A stretch of DNA of 52,768 bases, taken from assembly GCA_014859545.1 (NCBI GenBank), contig JACUTZ010000002.1, forward strand, positions 1-52,768. The letters are read 5' to 3'. The DNA is from Gammaproteobacteria bacterium (lineage in GTDB: Bacteria; Pseudomonadota; Gammaproteobacteria; Thiohalomonadales; Thiohalomonadaceae). This document shows positions 1-11,611 of the stretch, one piece after another. Position 1 is the stretch's first letter. Each line of letters starts with the position of its first letter. Below the pieces are notes generated by a model. The model was given only the letters and a program-made list of their open reading frames with translations. It was not told where the DNA came from and searched no databases. Position numbers and translations under genes: made by a program.

Positions 1-1031
1 TCGGCGACGGCCTGGGCCCAGGGGGCGAATTCGGGCACCGCGAAGATCTCCTGACCGATGGCGCGGTGCAGGTCGGAGACCAGCATCACGCCCATTTCGC
101 GCTGGCGAAAACGTCCGGCAAAATCGAGGATCGCACCATAGACCTCGCGGGCCTCGGCCTTGCTCTCCTGACGGGCGCGCAGGGCACGGCCCACCAGTGC
201 GGAGGCGACCGCATACTGCAGGTCGATCTCCTTGGGCATGCTCACCGCCTCGCGGCGCAGGATCGCATCCAGGTCCGGCAATTTATCCAGGTTCGCAACA
301 AAGGCGCCCAGCTCGATACCCGCCGCCGGGCCCACGCAGGCCTGCAGCGTATTCACCAGCAGCGTGCCGTGGCCAGAAAATTTCTGCAACGCGCGATGGG
401 CAAATTCCCAGGAACGCGGCGAGGGGAAGGCGACCGGGTTGTGGGCCGGATCGAAATCAAACAGCAGTTCGGGACGAAAACGCAGGAAGGCGATGATGCG
501 TTCGTCGATGCCATTGGCATAGGCCCAGCTCACCCAATCATCCAGGTGGGTCTCGACCTCGAAGTGGGCAAAGCGATTGGCCAGCGGGGCCGGCATGGTA
601 TAGGTCACGCCGCGATCGCCCTGGCGGTTGCCGGCGGCAAAGATCGCCCAACCGTCCGGGACCTGGTATTCACCCAGCTTGCGATCCAGGATCAACTGAT
701 AGGCCGCCGCCGAGACACTGGGCGGGGCCGAGGTGACCTCATCCAGGAACAGGATCCCACTCGAACCATGGCGCTGCGCATCCGGCAACATCGCCGGCAC
801 CGCCCATTCCACCCGCTCGCCTTCGCGAAACGGGATCCCACGCAGGTCGGATGGCTCCATCTGCGACAGGCGGATGTCGATGACCGTCACCCCATGGCGT
901 TGGCCAACCTGCTGCACCAGCTGCGATTTGCCCACCCCCGGTGGGCCCCAAAGCATCACCGGGGTATGGTACCCATCATGGGTGCTGAGAAATTCTTGTT
1001 CCAGTACGGTGGCAATCTGTGCGGGCCGCAT
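1..1031 (-). CDS. MoxR-family AAA+ ATPase, truncated at the window edge (not in the ORF track because its stop lies outside)
   Basis: Reverse-strand translation from ATG at 1031: MRPAQIATVLEQEFLSTHDGYHTPVMLWGPPGVGKSQLVQQVGQ...GILFLDEVTSAPPSVSAAAYQLILDRK...WAIFAAGNRQGDRGVTYTMPAPLANRFAHFEV. Walker A (GPPGVGKS), Walker B (LFLDEV). Confidence 0.9.
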   Translation of the reverse strand, partial: MRPAQIATVLEQEFLSTHDGYHTPVMLWGPPGVGKSQLVQQVGQRHGVTVIDIRLSQMEPSDLRGIPFREGERVEWAVPAMLPDAQRHGSSGILFLDEVTSAPPSVSAAAYQLILDRKLGEYQVPDGWAIFAAGNRQGDRGVTYTMPAPLANRFAHFEVETHLDDWVSWAYANGIDERIIAFLRFRPELLFDFDPAHNPVAFPSPRSWEFAHRALQKFSGHGTLLVNTLQACVGPAAGIELGAFVANLDKLPDLDAILRREAVSMPKEIDLQYAVASALVGRALRARQESKAEAREVYGAILDFAGRFRQREMGVMLVSDLHRAIGQEIFAVPEFAPWAQAVA

Positions 1032-1116
1032 GGCTGCTCCCTATCAATCAAAAGGAAAATATCTTAGCGTTTTTGTCAGAATTAACCAAGTCATTATCGG
1101 GTGGAAAAAATGATTG

Positions 1117-1200
1117 GCCACAGAGTTCACAGAGGGCGCAGAGATCCTATGTGTTGAACAGCACGCTAGTCCCTCTGTCTCCTCTGTGCTCTCTGTGGCA
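1117..1200. repeat. Intergenic palindromic element E1 (CACAGAG class)
   Basis: Left arm gccacagagttcacagagggcgcagag; right arm ccctctgtctcctctgtgctctctgtggc. Confidence 0.85.
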
Positions 1201-1212
1201 ACAGCTTTTCTA

Positions 1213-1593
1213 TCAGGCGTTCTGGCTTTGCTGGGCCTGCTGCTCGGCGATCTGCTTGCGCACATCGTCCATGTCCAGCTCACGGGCTTTTTCGATCAAC
1301 TGCTCGAACTGACCACCCATCAGCGCACCGGGCTGGGCATAGACAACAATCTGATCGCGCATGATCATCAGGGTGGGGATGGAACGGATCTGGAAATGTC
1401 CGGCCAGCTCCTGCTCTTCCTCGGTGTTGACCTTGCCAAAGACGATATCCGGATACTTTTCCGAAACCTCTTCATAAATCGGACCAAAGTTCTGGCAGGG
1501 ACCGCACCAGGGGGCCCAGAAATCCAGGATCACGAAGTCATTGCCGCCCACTTGCTGGTCAAAATTGTCTTTGTTCAATTCTACAGTCGCCAT
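1213..1593 (-). CDS. Thioredoxin with C-terminal Gln-rich extension
   Basis: ORF 1213..1605, start trimmed to MATVELNKDNFDQQV; DFWAPWCGPCQNFGPIYEEV active site. Confidence 0.92.
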   Translation of the reverse strand: MATVELNKDNFDQQVGGNDFVILDFWAPWCGPCQNFGPIYEEVSEKYPDIVFGKVNTEEEQELAGHFQIRSIPTLMIMRDQIVVYAQPGALMGGQFEQLIEKARELDMDDVRKQIAEQQAQQSQNA

Positions 1594-1696
1594 GGCGCAC
1601 TCCATTGGTTTGGGGGCCGTTTCCGGAAGAAATCGGCAAAAAAACGGCAGGATACCCTGCCTCTTGTTGGGTTTATCGGGGTTGACGCGGCGGATA

Positions 1697-2086
1697 TCAA
1701 GTCAATTGTTTGAAACGGTGGATCTGGCGGCGGCCTTTTTTGTCCGGGCGTCCGCCCGGCTGTACCCCGGCGGCCTCCAGCTTGCGCAGTTCGGCCTGTT
1801 GTTCGCGCTGGCGACGGCTGGCCTCGTCTTCTTCATAGAGTTGCTGGGCCTGCACCGCCGGGCCGCGACGTTCGCTCAGGCCAAGCACCCTGATCCGCAA
1901 GCGTTCCTGACCGCGCACGATCTCCAGTTCATCACCCACCTGCAGGGCGCGGGCCGGCTTGGGACGGTGGCCATTCAACTGCACATGGCCGCCATTGATG
2001 GCCTCGGTGGCCAGAGCGCGTGTCTTGAAAAAGCGCGCCGCCCACAGCCATTTGTCCAGACGCAGTTTCTGTGCCGCCTCAGTCAT
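1697..2086 (-). CDS. hslR: S4-domain ribosome-associated heat shock protein Hsp15-like
   Basis: RLDKWLWAARFFKTRALATEAINGGHVQLNGHRPKPARALQVGDEL, with basic C-terminus. Confidence 0.88.
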   Translation of the reverse strand: MTEAAQKLRLDKWLWAARFFKTRALATEAINGGHVQLNGHRPKPARALQVGDELEIVRGQERLRIRVLGLSERRGPAVQAQQLYEEDEASRRQREQQAELRKLEAAGVQPGGRPDKKGRRQIHRFKQLT

Positions 2087-2306
2087 CCGACATGGACTCC
2101 AGGCGCGCCTGCAGCTCTTCCATCATCTCGCGGTAGTAGTCGATAGGGATCAGGGCGTGCTCGGTGGACTCGCAAGCCGGGCAGTGCTGCACCAGCATCA
2201 CCCCGGCGGCCTGTTCATCGCTGTAGTTTTCCCCAGCGATATGCCGATATTCCAGCATGCCCTCGAAGTGGCAATCGAAGCAGTGGCCCCAGGCATTGAA
2301 GATCAT
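2079..2306 (-). CDS. Small zinc-ribbon-like conserved protein
   Basis: 75 aa with CFDCHFEGMLEYRH...CPACES (two CxxC pairs); overlaps the start of hslR by 8 nt, suggesting coupling. Confidence 0.7.
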   Translation of the reverse strand: MIFNAWGHCFDCHFEGMLEYRHIAGENYSDEQAAGVMLVQHCPACESTEHALIPIDYYREMMEELQARLESMSDD

Positions 2307-2439
2307 GGCGTCGTGATTCCGTTAGTACTTGATAAGCGGCAAGGTTGCACCAAAATAGCCTGCCTGCCAAGGATCAACGATGGCAAAGTAGGACAAACAT
2401 GGCCAGCCAGGGCTGATTTTCTTTGCTCCCTTGCTTTCT

Positions 2440-2853
2440 ATGCCGCCAGCGGCTGCGGGCGCAGCGGATTGCGCGGCTGGTCATCCTGCGCCAGCAGGTA
2501 TTGCAGCAGATGATCGCCCACGTTTACCCCGAGCGATTCAAGCCACCCAGGCCAAACAGCAAATTGCATTCCAGCAACATCGGATACCCATCGCCACATC
2601 AAAACCGGCATGATTGATCTCCAGGGCCTGGGCCAGCTCGCTGACCAGGCTCAGGGCCTGGGTGGGATGTGCTCATAGTTGATCTGACCACCGCGCCACG
2701 TTGAAATGCCCCCCCCTGCTCGCGCCAGTAGGCGCCGATCACCTGATCGCCCACCCATATCACCCGCAGATCCCGCTGCAGCGGCAATAGCCCTTGTAGA
2801 TAGCGGAAGTGATGGCCGGTGGCATGGGCACGCTATCTGTCCACACAAACATG
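2440..2853 (-). pseudogene. Frameshifted C-terminal remnant of an ATP-grasp (RimK-like) protein
   Basis: Reverse strand in several frames: HHFRYLQGLLPLQRDLRVIWVGDQVIGAYWREQGG / HFNVARGGQINYEHIPP / ALSLVSELAQALEINHAGFDVAMG / YPMLLECNLLFGLGGLN...VNVGDHLLQYL. ATP-grasp-type motifs are spread over at least three frames and there is no N-terminal part. Confidence 0.65.
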
Positions 2854-2858
2854 CCTGA

Positions 2859-2896
2859 CTCTTGGCGTGCTTGGCGTGCTTGGCGGCTTGGCGAGA
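2859..2896. repeat. Solo arm E2 of the palindromic family (TTGGCG class)
   Basis: cttggcgtgcttggcgtgcttggcggcttggcg; similar to the right arm of E11 (cttggcaatctttgcgtcttggcg). Confidence 0.55.
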
Positions 2897-2925
2897 TCAC
2901 GCCATTCAAAATCTGACCGCCCGGA

Positions 2926-2960
2926 AACAACAAGGGCGGCCCGTGGGCCGCCCTTGTTGT
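2926..2960 (-). terminator. Hairpin downstream of htpG
   Basis: acaacaagggcggcccgtgggccgcccttgttgt, near-perfect stem just 3' of htpG on the minus strand. Confidence 0.75.
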
Positions 2961-2980
2961 GATGCGCTGAGGGGATCAGC

Positions 2981-4900
2981 TTAGGCACTCAATTCCAGCA
3001 ACACCTTGTTGAGCTTGGCAACAAAGCTGGCCGGGTCGTCCAGCTGGCCACCCTCGGCCAACAAGGCCTGGTCGAACAGAATACTGGCCAGATCGTCGAA
3101 CCGCTCGCCCTGCTCACTCTTGAGGCGGCCCAGCAGCGGGTGCTCGGGATTGAGTTCCAGGATCGGCTTGATACTGGGTGCATCCTGGCCGACGGACTTG
3201 AGGATGCGCTCCAGGTTGGCGCTCATCTCATGCTCGCCAGTCACCAGGCAGGCCGGAGAATTGGTCAGGCGGTGGGTCAGACGTACCTCCTTGACCTTCT
3301 CGCCCAGGGTCTCCTTGACCTGCTTGAGCAGTACATCAAAGTCCTTGGCGGTCTCTTCCTGTTGCTTTTTCTCTTCCTCGTCTTCCAGCTTGCCCAGATC
3401 CAGCTCACCCTTGGCGACGGATTTGAGCGGCTTGCCGTCAAACTCATGCAGCGAGGAACTAAGCCACTCGTCCACCCGATCGTACATCAGGATGACCTCG
3501 ATGCCCTTCTTGCGGAAAATCTCCAGGTGTGGGGAGTTCTTCGCCGCGGCGAAGGAATCGGCGGTAATGTAGTAGATCGCCTCCTGGCCCTCCTTCATCC
3601 GCGAAACATAGTCGGCCAGGGAAACACCCTGCTCTTCGCTGTCGTTATGGGTGGAGGCAAAGCGCAACAGCTTGGCGATCTGCTCACGGTTGGCAAAATC
3701 CTCACCGGGACCTTCTTTCATCACCTTGCCGAACTGCTCCCAGAATTCCTGGTATTTCTCGGGCTCATCCCTGGCGATCTGCTCCAGCAGGCCCAGCACC
3801 TTTTTCACCGAGGCACCACGCATGGTATCGGTGATCTTGTTGTGCTGGAGGATCTCGCGCGAGACATTCAGCGGCAAGTCGTTGGAGTCGATCACCCCGC
3901 GCACAAAGCGCAGATAATTGGGCATCAGGTGTTCGGCATCGTCCATGATGAAGACCCGCTTCACATACAGCTTGATGCCATTGCGCCGCTCCCGATCCCA
4001 CAGATCGAAGGGGGCCTTCTTGGGGATGAACAGCAGCGAGGTGTATTCCAGCTTGCCCTCGACCCGGTTATGGCTCCAGGCCAGCGGGGCCTCCCAGTCG
4101 TGGGAGACATGCTTGTAGAACTCGGCATATTCCTCGTCGCTGATCTCGGACTTGGCGCGGGTCCACAGGGCATTGGCCTTGTTGACCTGCTCCTGATCCT
4201 GCTCAGGGATCACGGTCTCGTCCTTGGCCTCATCGTCCTGGCCAGGCATTTCCTCCTTGGCCATCATGATCGGCAAGGTAATATGGTCGGAGTACTTGCG
4301 GATGATCGAGCGCAGCCGCCAGCCATCGACGAATTCGGCGGCATCCTCGCGCAACTGCAGTACGATCTCGGTGCCACGCGTGGGCTTTTCGATATTCTCC
4401 AGGGTGTAGTCGCCCTCGCCATGGGATTCCCAACGCACCCCGTGTTCGGCAGTCAGCCCGGCACGGCGGGTGCTCACGCTGACGCTCTCGGCGACGATGA
4501 AGGCAGAATAAAAACCCACCCCGAACTGGCCGATCAGCTGTGCATCTTTTTTCTGATCGCCGCTGAGCTGCTCCAGAAAGGCGCGGGTGCCAGACTTGGC
4601 GATGGTGCCCAAGTTGTCGATGACCTCCTGGCGGGACATGCCGATACCGTTATCACGCAGGGTGATGGTGCGGGCGTCCTTGTCAAAGGACAGTTCGATC
4701 TTCAGTTCCTGATCGCCCTCGTAGAGGGCATCGTCGGAAAGGGCCTCAAAGCGCAGCTTGTCGCAGGCATCAGAGGCATTGGAGATCAACTCACGCAGAA
4801 AGATCTCCTTATTGGAGTACAGGGAATGGATCATCAGCTGCAGCAGCTGCGTGACCTCGGTTTCAAACCCCAGTGTTTCCTTGTGCGCATCGACGCTCAT
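2981..4900 (-). CDS. htpG: Molecular chaperone HtpG (Hsp90)
   Basis: [45 protein letters not shown]...[16 protein letters not shown]. Confidence 0.98.
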   Translation of the reverse strand: MSVDAHKETLGFETEVTQLLQLMIHSLYSNKEIFLRELISNASDACDKLRFEALSDDALYEGDQELKIELSFDKDARTITLRDNGIGMSRQEVIDNLGTIAKSGTRAFLEQLSGDQKKDAQLIGQFGVGFYSAFIVAESVSVSTRRAGLTAEHGVRWESHGEGDYTLENIEKPTRGTEIVLQLREDAAEFVDGWRLRSIIRKYSDHITLPIMMAKEEMPGQDDEAKDETVIPEQDQEQVNKANALWTRAKSEISDEEYAEFYKHVSHDWEAPLAWSHNRVEGKLEYTSLLFIPKKAPFDLWDRERRNGIKLYVKRVFIMDDAEHLMPNYLRFVRGVIDSNDLPLNVSREILQHNKITDTMRGASVKKVLGLLEQIARDEPEKYQEFWEQFGKVMKEGPGEDFANREQIAKLLRFASTHNDSEEQGVSLADYVSRMKEGQEAIYYITADSFAAAKNSPHLEIFRKKGIEVILMYDRVDEWLSSSLHEFDGKPLKSVAKGELDLGKLEDEEEKKQQEETAKDFDVLLKQVKETLGEKVKEVRLTHRLTNSPACLVTGEHEMSANLERILKSVGQDAPSIKPILELNPEHPLLGRLKSEQGERFDDLASILFDQALLAEGGQLDDPASFVAKLNKVLLELSA

Positions 4901-4982
4901 GTATTACTTCCTCTGGTTAGATGGATAAGACTGGGCAAAAGTAGGGTTATGCCTGACCAATTTCAAGCCTGAAAAGAATATT

Positions 4983-6817
<1,835 letters not shown>

Positions 6818-6821
6818 AAGA

Positions 6822-6931
6822 TCTTCACCGCAGAGGACGCAGAGTACGCAGAGAAAACACCAGGCACGGCATGGATACTGAACATTCACCCACTCCACAT
6901 CCTCTGCGTCCTCTGCGTTGAGATCTTTTTC
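6822..6931. repeat. Palindromic element E4 (CGCAGAGGA class), convergent intergenic region
   Basis: aaaagatcttcaccgcagaggacgcagag ... cctctgcgtcctctgcgttgagatcttttt; complementarity extends outward through AGATCTT. Confidence 0.9.
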
Positions 6932-7901
6932 AGCAACGCTCGAAGTCGAAGGCCTGCACCTCGCCAATCGACTCGATGCCCAATGCCAGCATGATCAGGC
7001 GATCCAGCCCCAGCGCCACCCCGGCGCAGTCGGGCAGGCCATCTGCCAAAGCAGCGAGTAAGGCCTCATCGATGGGCGACTCAGCCAGACCGCGCTCACG
7101 GCGGGTGACCAGGTCCTGCTCAAAACGCCGACGCTGCTCGGCCGCATCACTCAACTCATGAAAACCGTTGGCCAGCTCGATCCCCTGGCAATAAAGCTCG
7201 AAGCGTTCGGCCACACGCGGGTCTTGCGGACTCAGCCGCGCCAGCGCCGCCTGGGAGGCGGGATAGTGTTGCAGGAAGCACAGCCCACCCCGGCCCAGCT
7301 GTGGCTCGATGTGATGGCTGAGGATCAGGTCCAGCCAGCCATCGCGACTCTCGCCCATCTCCATCCCACCGCAGCCCAATCGTTGTGCACAGGCTCGCAA
7401 TCCCGGAATAGTTTCTTCCAGCGGGTCGATATCGGCATATTCAACAAAGGCATCCCGATAATCCAGCCGCCGGGCCGTCCCCTGCAAGCCAAGCATTGGT
7501 GCCACCAGCGCCTCGACCTCATCCATCAGGCGATGGTGATCCCAGCCAGGCCGATACCACTCCAACATGCTGAACTCGGGGTTGTGGCGTCGCCCCGCCT
7601 CGCCCTGTCGGAAGACCTTGCAGATTTGGTAGATTGGCCCGCTGCCAGCGGCCAACAGGCGTTTCATCGCAAATTCGGGGGAGGTATGCAAATACAGGGG
7701 CAGCCCAGCAGCGTGGCCTGGACCAAAATACTGAGTGGTAAAACTTTCAAGCTGGGGATCACTTGTCCCGGCGCGACCAAGCAGCGGCGTCTCCACCTCC
7801 AGCACCCCACGCTCAGCAAAAAAAGCCCGTACCTCAGCGAGGATACGGGCCCGCTCATGCAGGGTGGCCAGCTCGGACGATGGTTGCCAGTTCATGTTCA
7901 A
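6930..7901 (-). CDS. epmA: EF-P--(R)-beta-lysine ligase EpmA (GenX/PoxA)
   Basis: Class II LysRS-like catalytic core without an anticodon-binding domain: FAERGVLEVETPLLGRAGTSDPQLESF...PEFAMKRLLAAGSGPIYQICKVFRQGEAGRRHNPEFSMLEWYR. Confidence 0.95.
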   Translation of the reverse strand: MNMNWQPSSELATLHERARILAEVRAFFAERGVLEVETPLLGRAGTSDPQLESFTTQYFGPGHAAGLPLYLHTSPEFAMKRLLAAGSGPIYQICKVFRQGEAGRRHNPEFSMLEWYRPGWDHHRLMDEVEALVAPMLGLQGTARRLDYRDAFVEYADIDPLEETIPGLRACAQRLGCGGMEMGESRDGWLDLILSHHIEPQLGRGGLCFLQHYPASQAALARLSPQDPRVAERFELYCQGIELANGFHELSDAAEQRRRFEQDLVTRRERGLAESPIDEALLAALADGLPDCAGVALGLDRLIMLALGIESIGEVQAFDFERC

Positions 7902-7908
7902 AAGCTTG

Positions 7909-8052
7909 CAACGCAGAGAACGCAGAGAACGCAGAGGTAATATGGCCTCATGTCAGACAGCAAGACAGCACACTGCTGCTTGCACTTGCCCTGATCAATA
8001 GGCCCGAATCCATTAAAGGGAATTTCTCTGCGTACTCTGCGTCTCTGCGGTG
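7909..8052. repeat. Palindromic element E5 (CGCAGAGAA class)
   Basis: gcaacgcagagaacgcagagaacgcagagg ... ttctctgcgtactctgcgtctctgcggt. Confidence 0.9.
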
Positions 8053-8058
8053 AGCGCC

Positions 8059-8628
8059 TTAATCCCTGGCACGGGAGATGTATTCGCCGGAGCGGGTATC
8101 GACCTTGAGCAGGTCGCCGATCTCGACGAACAGGGGCACCTGTACCACCGCGCCGGTTTCGCAACGGGCCGGCTTGGTGCCGCCGGTGGCGGTATCACCA
8201 CGCAGGCCGGGGTCGGTCTCGACCACGGTGAGGATCACGTGGTTGGGCGGGGTGACGCTGATCGGCACGCCGTTCCACAGGGTCACGGTACACATGTCCT
8301 GTTCCTTGAGCCATTTGGCCTCGTCGCCCACCGCAGAGGGGTCGGCCGCCAGCTGTTCGAAAGACTCCGGATGCATAAAGTGATAGGCTTCGCCATCGTT
8401 GTAGAGGTATTGCATTTCGGTGTCCATCACATCCGCTGCCTCTACCGTATCGCCGGACTTGAAGGTCCGCTCGATGGTACGACCAGTCTTCAGATTGCGC
8501 ACCTTGACGCGGTTGAAGGCCTGGCCCTTGCCCGGCTTGACGAACTCGTTTTCGACGATGGTATTGGGATCGCCGTCGAGCATGATCTTGAGTCCGCGCT
8601 TGAATTCATTGGTGCTGTATGTGGCCAT
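8059..8628 (-). CDS. efp: Translation elongation factor P
   Basis: [50 protein letters not shown]; Lys in loop KPGKGQ. Confidence 0.98.
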   Translation of the reverse strand: MATYSTNEFKRGLKIMLDGDPNTIVENEFVKPGKGQAFNRVKVRNLKTGRTIERTFKSGDTVEAADVMDTEMQYLYNDGEAYHFMHPESFEQLAADPSAVGDEAKWLKEQDMCTVTLWNGVPISVTPPNHVILTVVETDPGLRGDTATGGTKPARCETGAVVQVPLFVEIGDLLKVDTRSGEYISRARD

Positions 8629-8659
8629 AAAGGTTTCCCGGAAACGGTTGAGTCGACAA

Positions 8660-9676
8660 ATGTTGGTGAATCACGAACCCCATATGATAGCGCGATCTGC
8701 GGATTGGAAAAATGCCCTGGCCAATGCCGTGCGTGATCCGGCCGAATTGTTGGCGCTATTGGACTTGCCCGATAACCTGTTGGCCGGGGCCACAGAGGCC
8801 GCCAAGGCCTTTCCACTGCGGGTGCCACGGGGTTTTGTGGCACGCATGGCGCGCGGCAATCCAGCCGACCCACTGCTACGCCAGGTACTACCGCTGGGTG
8901 AGGAAATGCTGCCGGTGGCGGGTTTTGGCCCCGATCCGGTCGGTGATCTGGCCGCCCAGGCCGGTGCCGGGCTATTGCATAAATACCATGGACGCGTGTT
9001 GATGACCGCCACCGGTGCCTGTGCGGTGCATTGTCGCTATTGTTTTCGCCGCCACTTCCCCTATGGTGAGCAACGTCCGGGGCGGGATGACTGGCAGGGG
9101 GTGGTCGACTACCTGCAGGCCCACCCCGAGGTAGACGAACTGATCCTCAGTGGCGGCGACCCGCTGATGCTGGATGACCAGCAGCTGCACGCACTAAGCC
9201 AGCGTCTGCGCGAACTGCCCCAACTCAAACGCCTGCGCCTGCACAGCCGTCTGCCCATCGTGCTGCCGGAACGCATCGACAGCGGCCTGCTGGCATGGCT
9301 GGCCGGACTACCCTGGCCGGTGGTGATGGTGGTGCATTGCAACCATCCCCAGGAACTGGATGAAACGGTCGCCGCCGCCCTGGCACAGCTCCACCGGCTT
9401 GGGCTCACCCTGCTCAACCAAAGTGTGCTGCTGGCCGGGGTGAATGACGATGCGGAGACTCTCATCCGCCTGAGTCATCGCCTGTTCGACTGCAAGGTCT
9501 TGCCGTACTATTTACATCAACTGGATCGGGTCAAGGGTGCTGCACATTTTGAGCTTGCCGAATCACAACTCGCGCTACTGACAGAAACTTTGCGTGCCCG
9601 GCTACCCGGCTACCTGCTGCCGCGGCTGGTACGCGAGCTTCCCGGCGACGTCGGCAAACGCCCATATAGCGGCTAG
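8660..9676 (+). CDS. epmB: EF-P beta-lysylation protein EpmB (radical SAM lysine 2,3-aminomutase-like)
   Basis: [27 protein letters not shown] (CxxxCxxC radical SAM cluster); start trimmed from ORF 8420 to [16 protein letters not shown]. Confidence 0.94.
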   Translation: MLVNHEPHMIARSADWKNALANAVRDPAELLALLDLPDNLLAGATEAAKAFPLRVPRGFVARMARGNPADPLLRQVLPLGEEMLPVAGFGPDPVGDLAAQAGAGLLHKYHGRVLMTATGACAVHCRYCFRRHFPYGEQRPGRDDWQGVVDYLQAHPEVDELILSGGDPLMLDDQQLHALSQRLRELPQLKRLRLHSRLPIVLPERIDSGLLAWLAGLPWPVVMVVHCNHPQELDETVAAALAQLHRLGLTLLNQSVLLAGVNDDAETLIRLSHRLFDCKVLPYYLHQLDRVKGAAHFELAESQLALLTETLRARLPGYLLPRLVRELPGDVGKRPYSG

Positions 9677-9750
9677 CCCCACTTGCTATCAACACCTTCG
9701 ACTGTTATAAAACAAAAAGTTAGCGACTGTTCCTAAAAAGGACATTAAAG

Positions 9751-11505
9751 ATGGGAAGCACAAAGGGACAAATCGGACTTCACCTGGCCGAGCGTAGTAA
9801 ACCCGGCAAGTCCTCGTTTGACTATCGTAGTTCAGCCACCCAGCGTTGGGTCGCTGACCTTCCGGTAGGCAATATCGGCGAAACGGCCAAACAGCTGTTC
9901 GGTGTACTGCAAGAAGTCAACCGCCTGGATATCGCCTGGAAAGACCGTATGGCCTTTCTCGAACTGCTGCGTGAGCCGGTTTCGTATGTGCAGGCCTCAC
10001 TGATTCGCCACTACACCGGCATGTCCTTCCCGTTACCACCCAAAACCCAGCGTGTCGCGACCCTGGCCCAAACCCTCCATTCGGAAATGGCGCTGGGTTA
10101 CAAAACCGCCATCGAGGATATGCAGGCCGGCAACTTCCTGACCCGCGATAACAAGGCCTTGACCCTGCTGGTGCACCGGGCGATACGTTACCTCAGCCAG
10201 GCGGTCATCACCTGTTACCAGATCTATGCCCCCCATCCCCAACACAGCTGGCTGGAACTGCACCGTCTCTATCAGTTCGCCCTGCAGAAAAAGATCCAGC
10301 AGGATGTCGTGCATGACGAACTGAACACCCACATGTCCAAAACCAGTATCGCCCGCGCCTATAAGCAGATCCTGCTGTTGGCCCTGGCCAGCCCCTATCG
10401 ACTCCGTCAGGGTGAAGCCGAGGTCATCTATACCGTCTTGGTACGCTGGGGCGGCCATGTGGAGATCCTTGCCTATGACCACCCCGAGGCCCATGAGGCC
10501 CTGTTTGTGGTCCATACCGACAGCGACGAGGCCCCGGACTATCAGGCCTTCAACCGGCGTGATTGCGACAGCAGCCACTGCAGCCTGGTCGACACCCGAC
10601 AGCTCAGCAAGGTCCTGCAGGAGGAATATCAGCAACTCAAGGAGGCCCACAGCAAGGCCCCCCTATCGACCGAACTGCTGTTTCGTCTGATCTGTGCCTG
10701 GGGACAGGCACCCAAACGTCAATTCAGTCGCACCAATCGTCAGCGCACCATGGAAGTGGTGGTCGGCACCGCCATGCTCCACCATGCCCTGGCCAATGAG
10801 CTGGGCGATGCCGCCATGCAGGGCAAACGCTCAAGCTTCGAAAGCCGTGTGGTTACCCCAGCCGATCAACCCCGCGATGACATCTGGAATATCTTCGCCA
10901 GCAATAAACTGCAAAAGGCCTACGAGACCTACAGCCAGGCATTCGAATCGAACAAGGCTGATGAACCCAAACCGCCTGTGCCACTTCAAATCCAGCACTG
11001 GCAGCTGCGCAATGAAAGTGCCGGCGGCTATCGTCTCTCCCTGGGTGATGAACAGGAATGCAAGGTGCAGGTGGGGGAGCTGGTGGGGATGCGTCCCTTG
11101 ACCAGCCAGCAGGCCTGGGAGATCGGCGTGGTACGCTGGTTGCGTCAAAGCAGCGAATTGGGGCTGGAGATCGGCCTGCAGATCCTTGCCCCACAGGCCA
11201 GACCCGCGATGGTCAAGAATGAAAAGGCCGGCGGACGCGCTGCCGAATTCCAGTATGCCCTGCTGCTGCCAGAACTGCCCTCAATCAAACAGCCGGCCAG
11301 CATTGTCACCCCCATCCTGCTGTTCCAGCCCGGCAATGAATTATTGCTACACATGCCCGGCCAGCACATCAGCCTGCGCCTGGAAGAAAGCCTGCAGGAT
11401 AGTGGCAGCTTCATCCAGTTTCGATACAGCTACATCAAGGATGACGCACTGCAGCACAGCAGCCAGAGCAACGGTAACCTGGACGAGCTCTGGGATAGCC
11501 TCTGA
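9751..11505 (+). CDS. Large conserved protein with C-terminal PilZ-like region (putative c-di-GMP receptor)
   Basis: 584 aa; C-terminal LRNESAGGYRLSL...VQVGELVGMR...WEIGVVRWLRQ...LGLEIGLQILAP. NESAGG fits the PilZ (D/N)xSxxG motif. Confidence 0.65.
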   Translation: MGSTKGQIGLHLAERSKPGKSSFDYRSSATQRWVADLPVGNIGETAKQLFGVLQEVNRLDIAWKDRMAFLELLREPVSYVQASLIRHYTGMSFPLPPKTQRVATLAQTLHSEMALGYKTAIEDMQAGNFLTRDNKALTLLVHRAIRYLSQAVITCYQIYAPHPQHSWLELHRLYQFALQKKIQQDVVHDELNTHMSKTSIARAYKQILLLALASPYRLRQGEAEVIYTVLVRWGGHVEILAYDHPEAHEALFVVHTDSDEAPDYQAFNRRDCDSSHCSLVDTRQLSKVLQEEYQQLKEAHSKAPLSTELLFRLICAWGQAPKRQFSRTNRQRTMEVVVGTAMLHHALANELGDAAMQGKRSSFESRVVTPADQPRDDIWNIFASNKLQKAYETYSQAFESNKADEPKPPVPLQIQHWQLRNESAGGYRLSLGDEQECKVQVGELVGMRPLTSQQAWEIGVVRWLRQSSELGLEIGLQILAPQARPAMVKNEKAGGRAAEFQYALLLPELPSIKQPASIVTPILLFQPGNELLLHMPGQHISLRLEESLQDSGSFIQFRYSYIKDDALQHSSQSNGNLDELWDSL

Positions 11506-11611
11506 GACCACAGTCACAGCCTCGGAGCGGGCCTTTGTTAGCCGACCCGTTTTCGGGCTAAAATGCCGGTCCGGAAATCCAGACCATCATCCAAGGACGC
11601 GCTAAATACCC

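Noticed and set aside
66-1067. 333-aa plus-strand ORF at the left edge
   Set aside because: Shadow of the truncated MoxR-type ATPase on the minus strand, which contains Walker motifs.
3140-4972. 610-aa plus-strand ORF opposite htpG
   Set aside because: Antisense shadow ORF in high-GC DNA; the htpG reading frame is unmistakable.
8420-8659. N-terminal extension of epmB in the ORF track
   Set aside because: It overlaps efp antisense, and homology-like sequence starts at [16 protein letters not shown] (8660).
11510-11560. Possible terminator between the PilZ-like and FimX-like genes
   Set aside because: Only short GC-rich complementarity (gacccgttttcgggc) and no T-run, so not supported.
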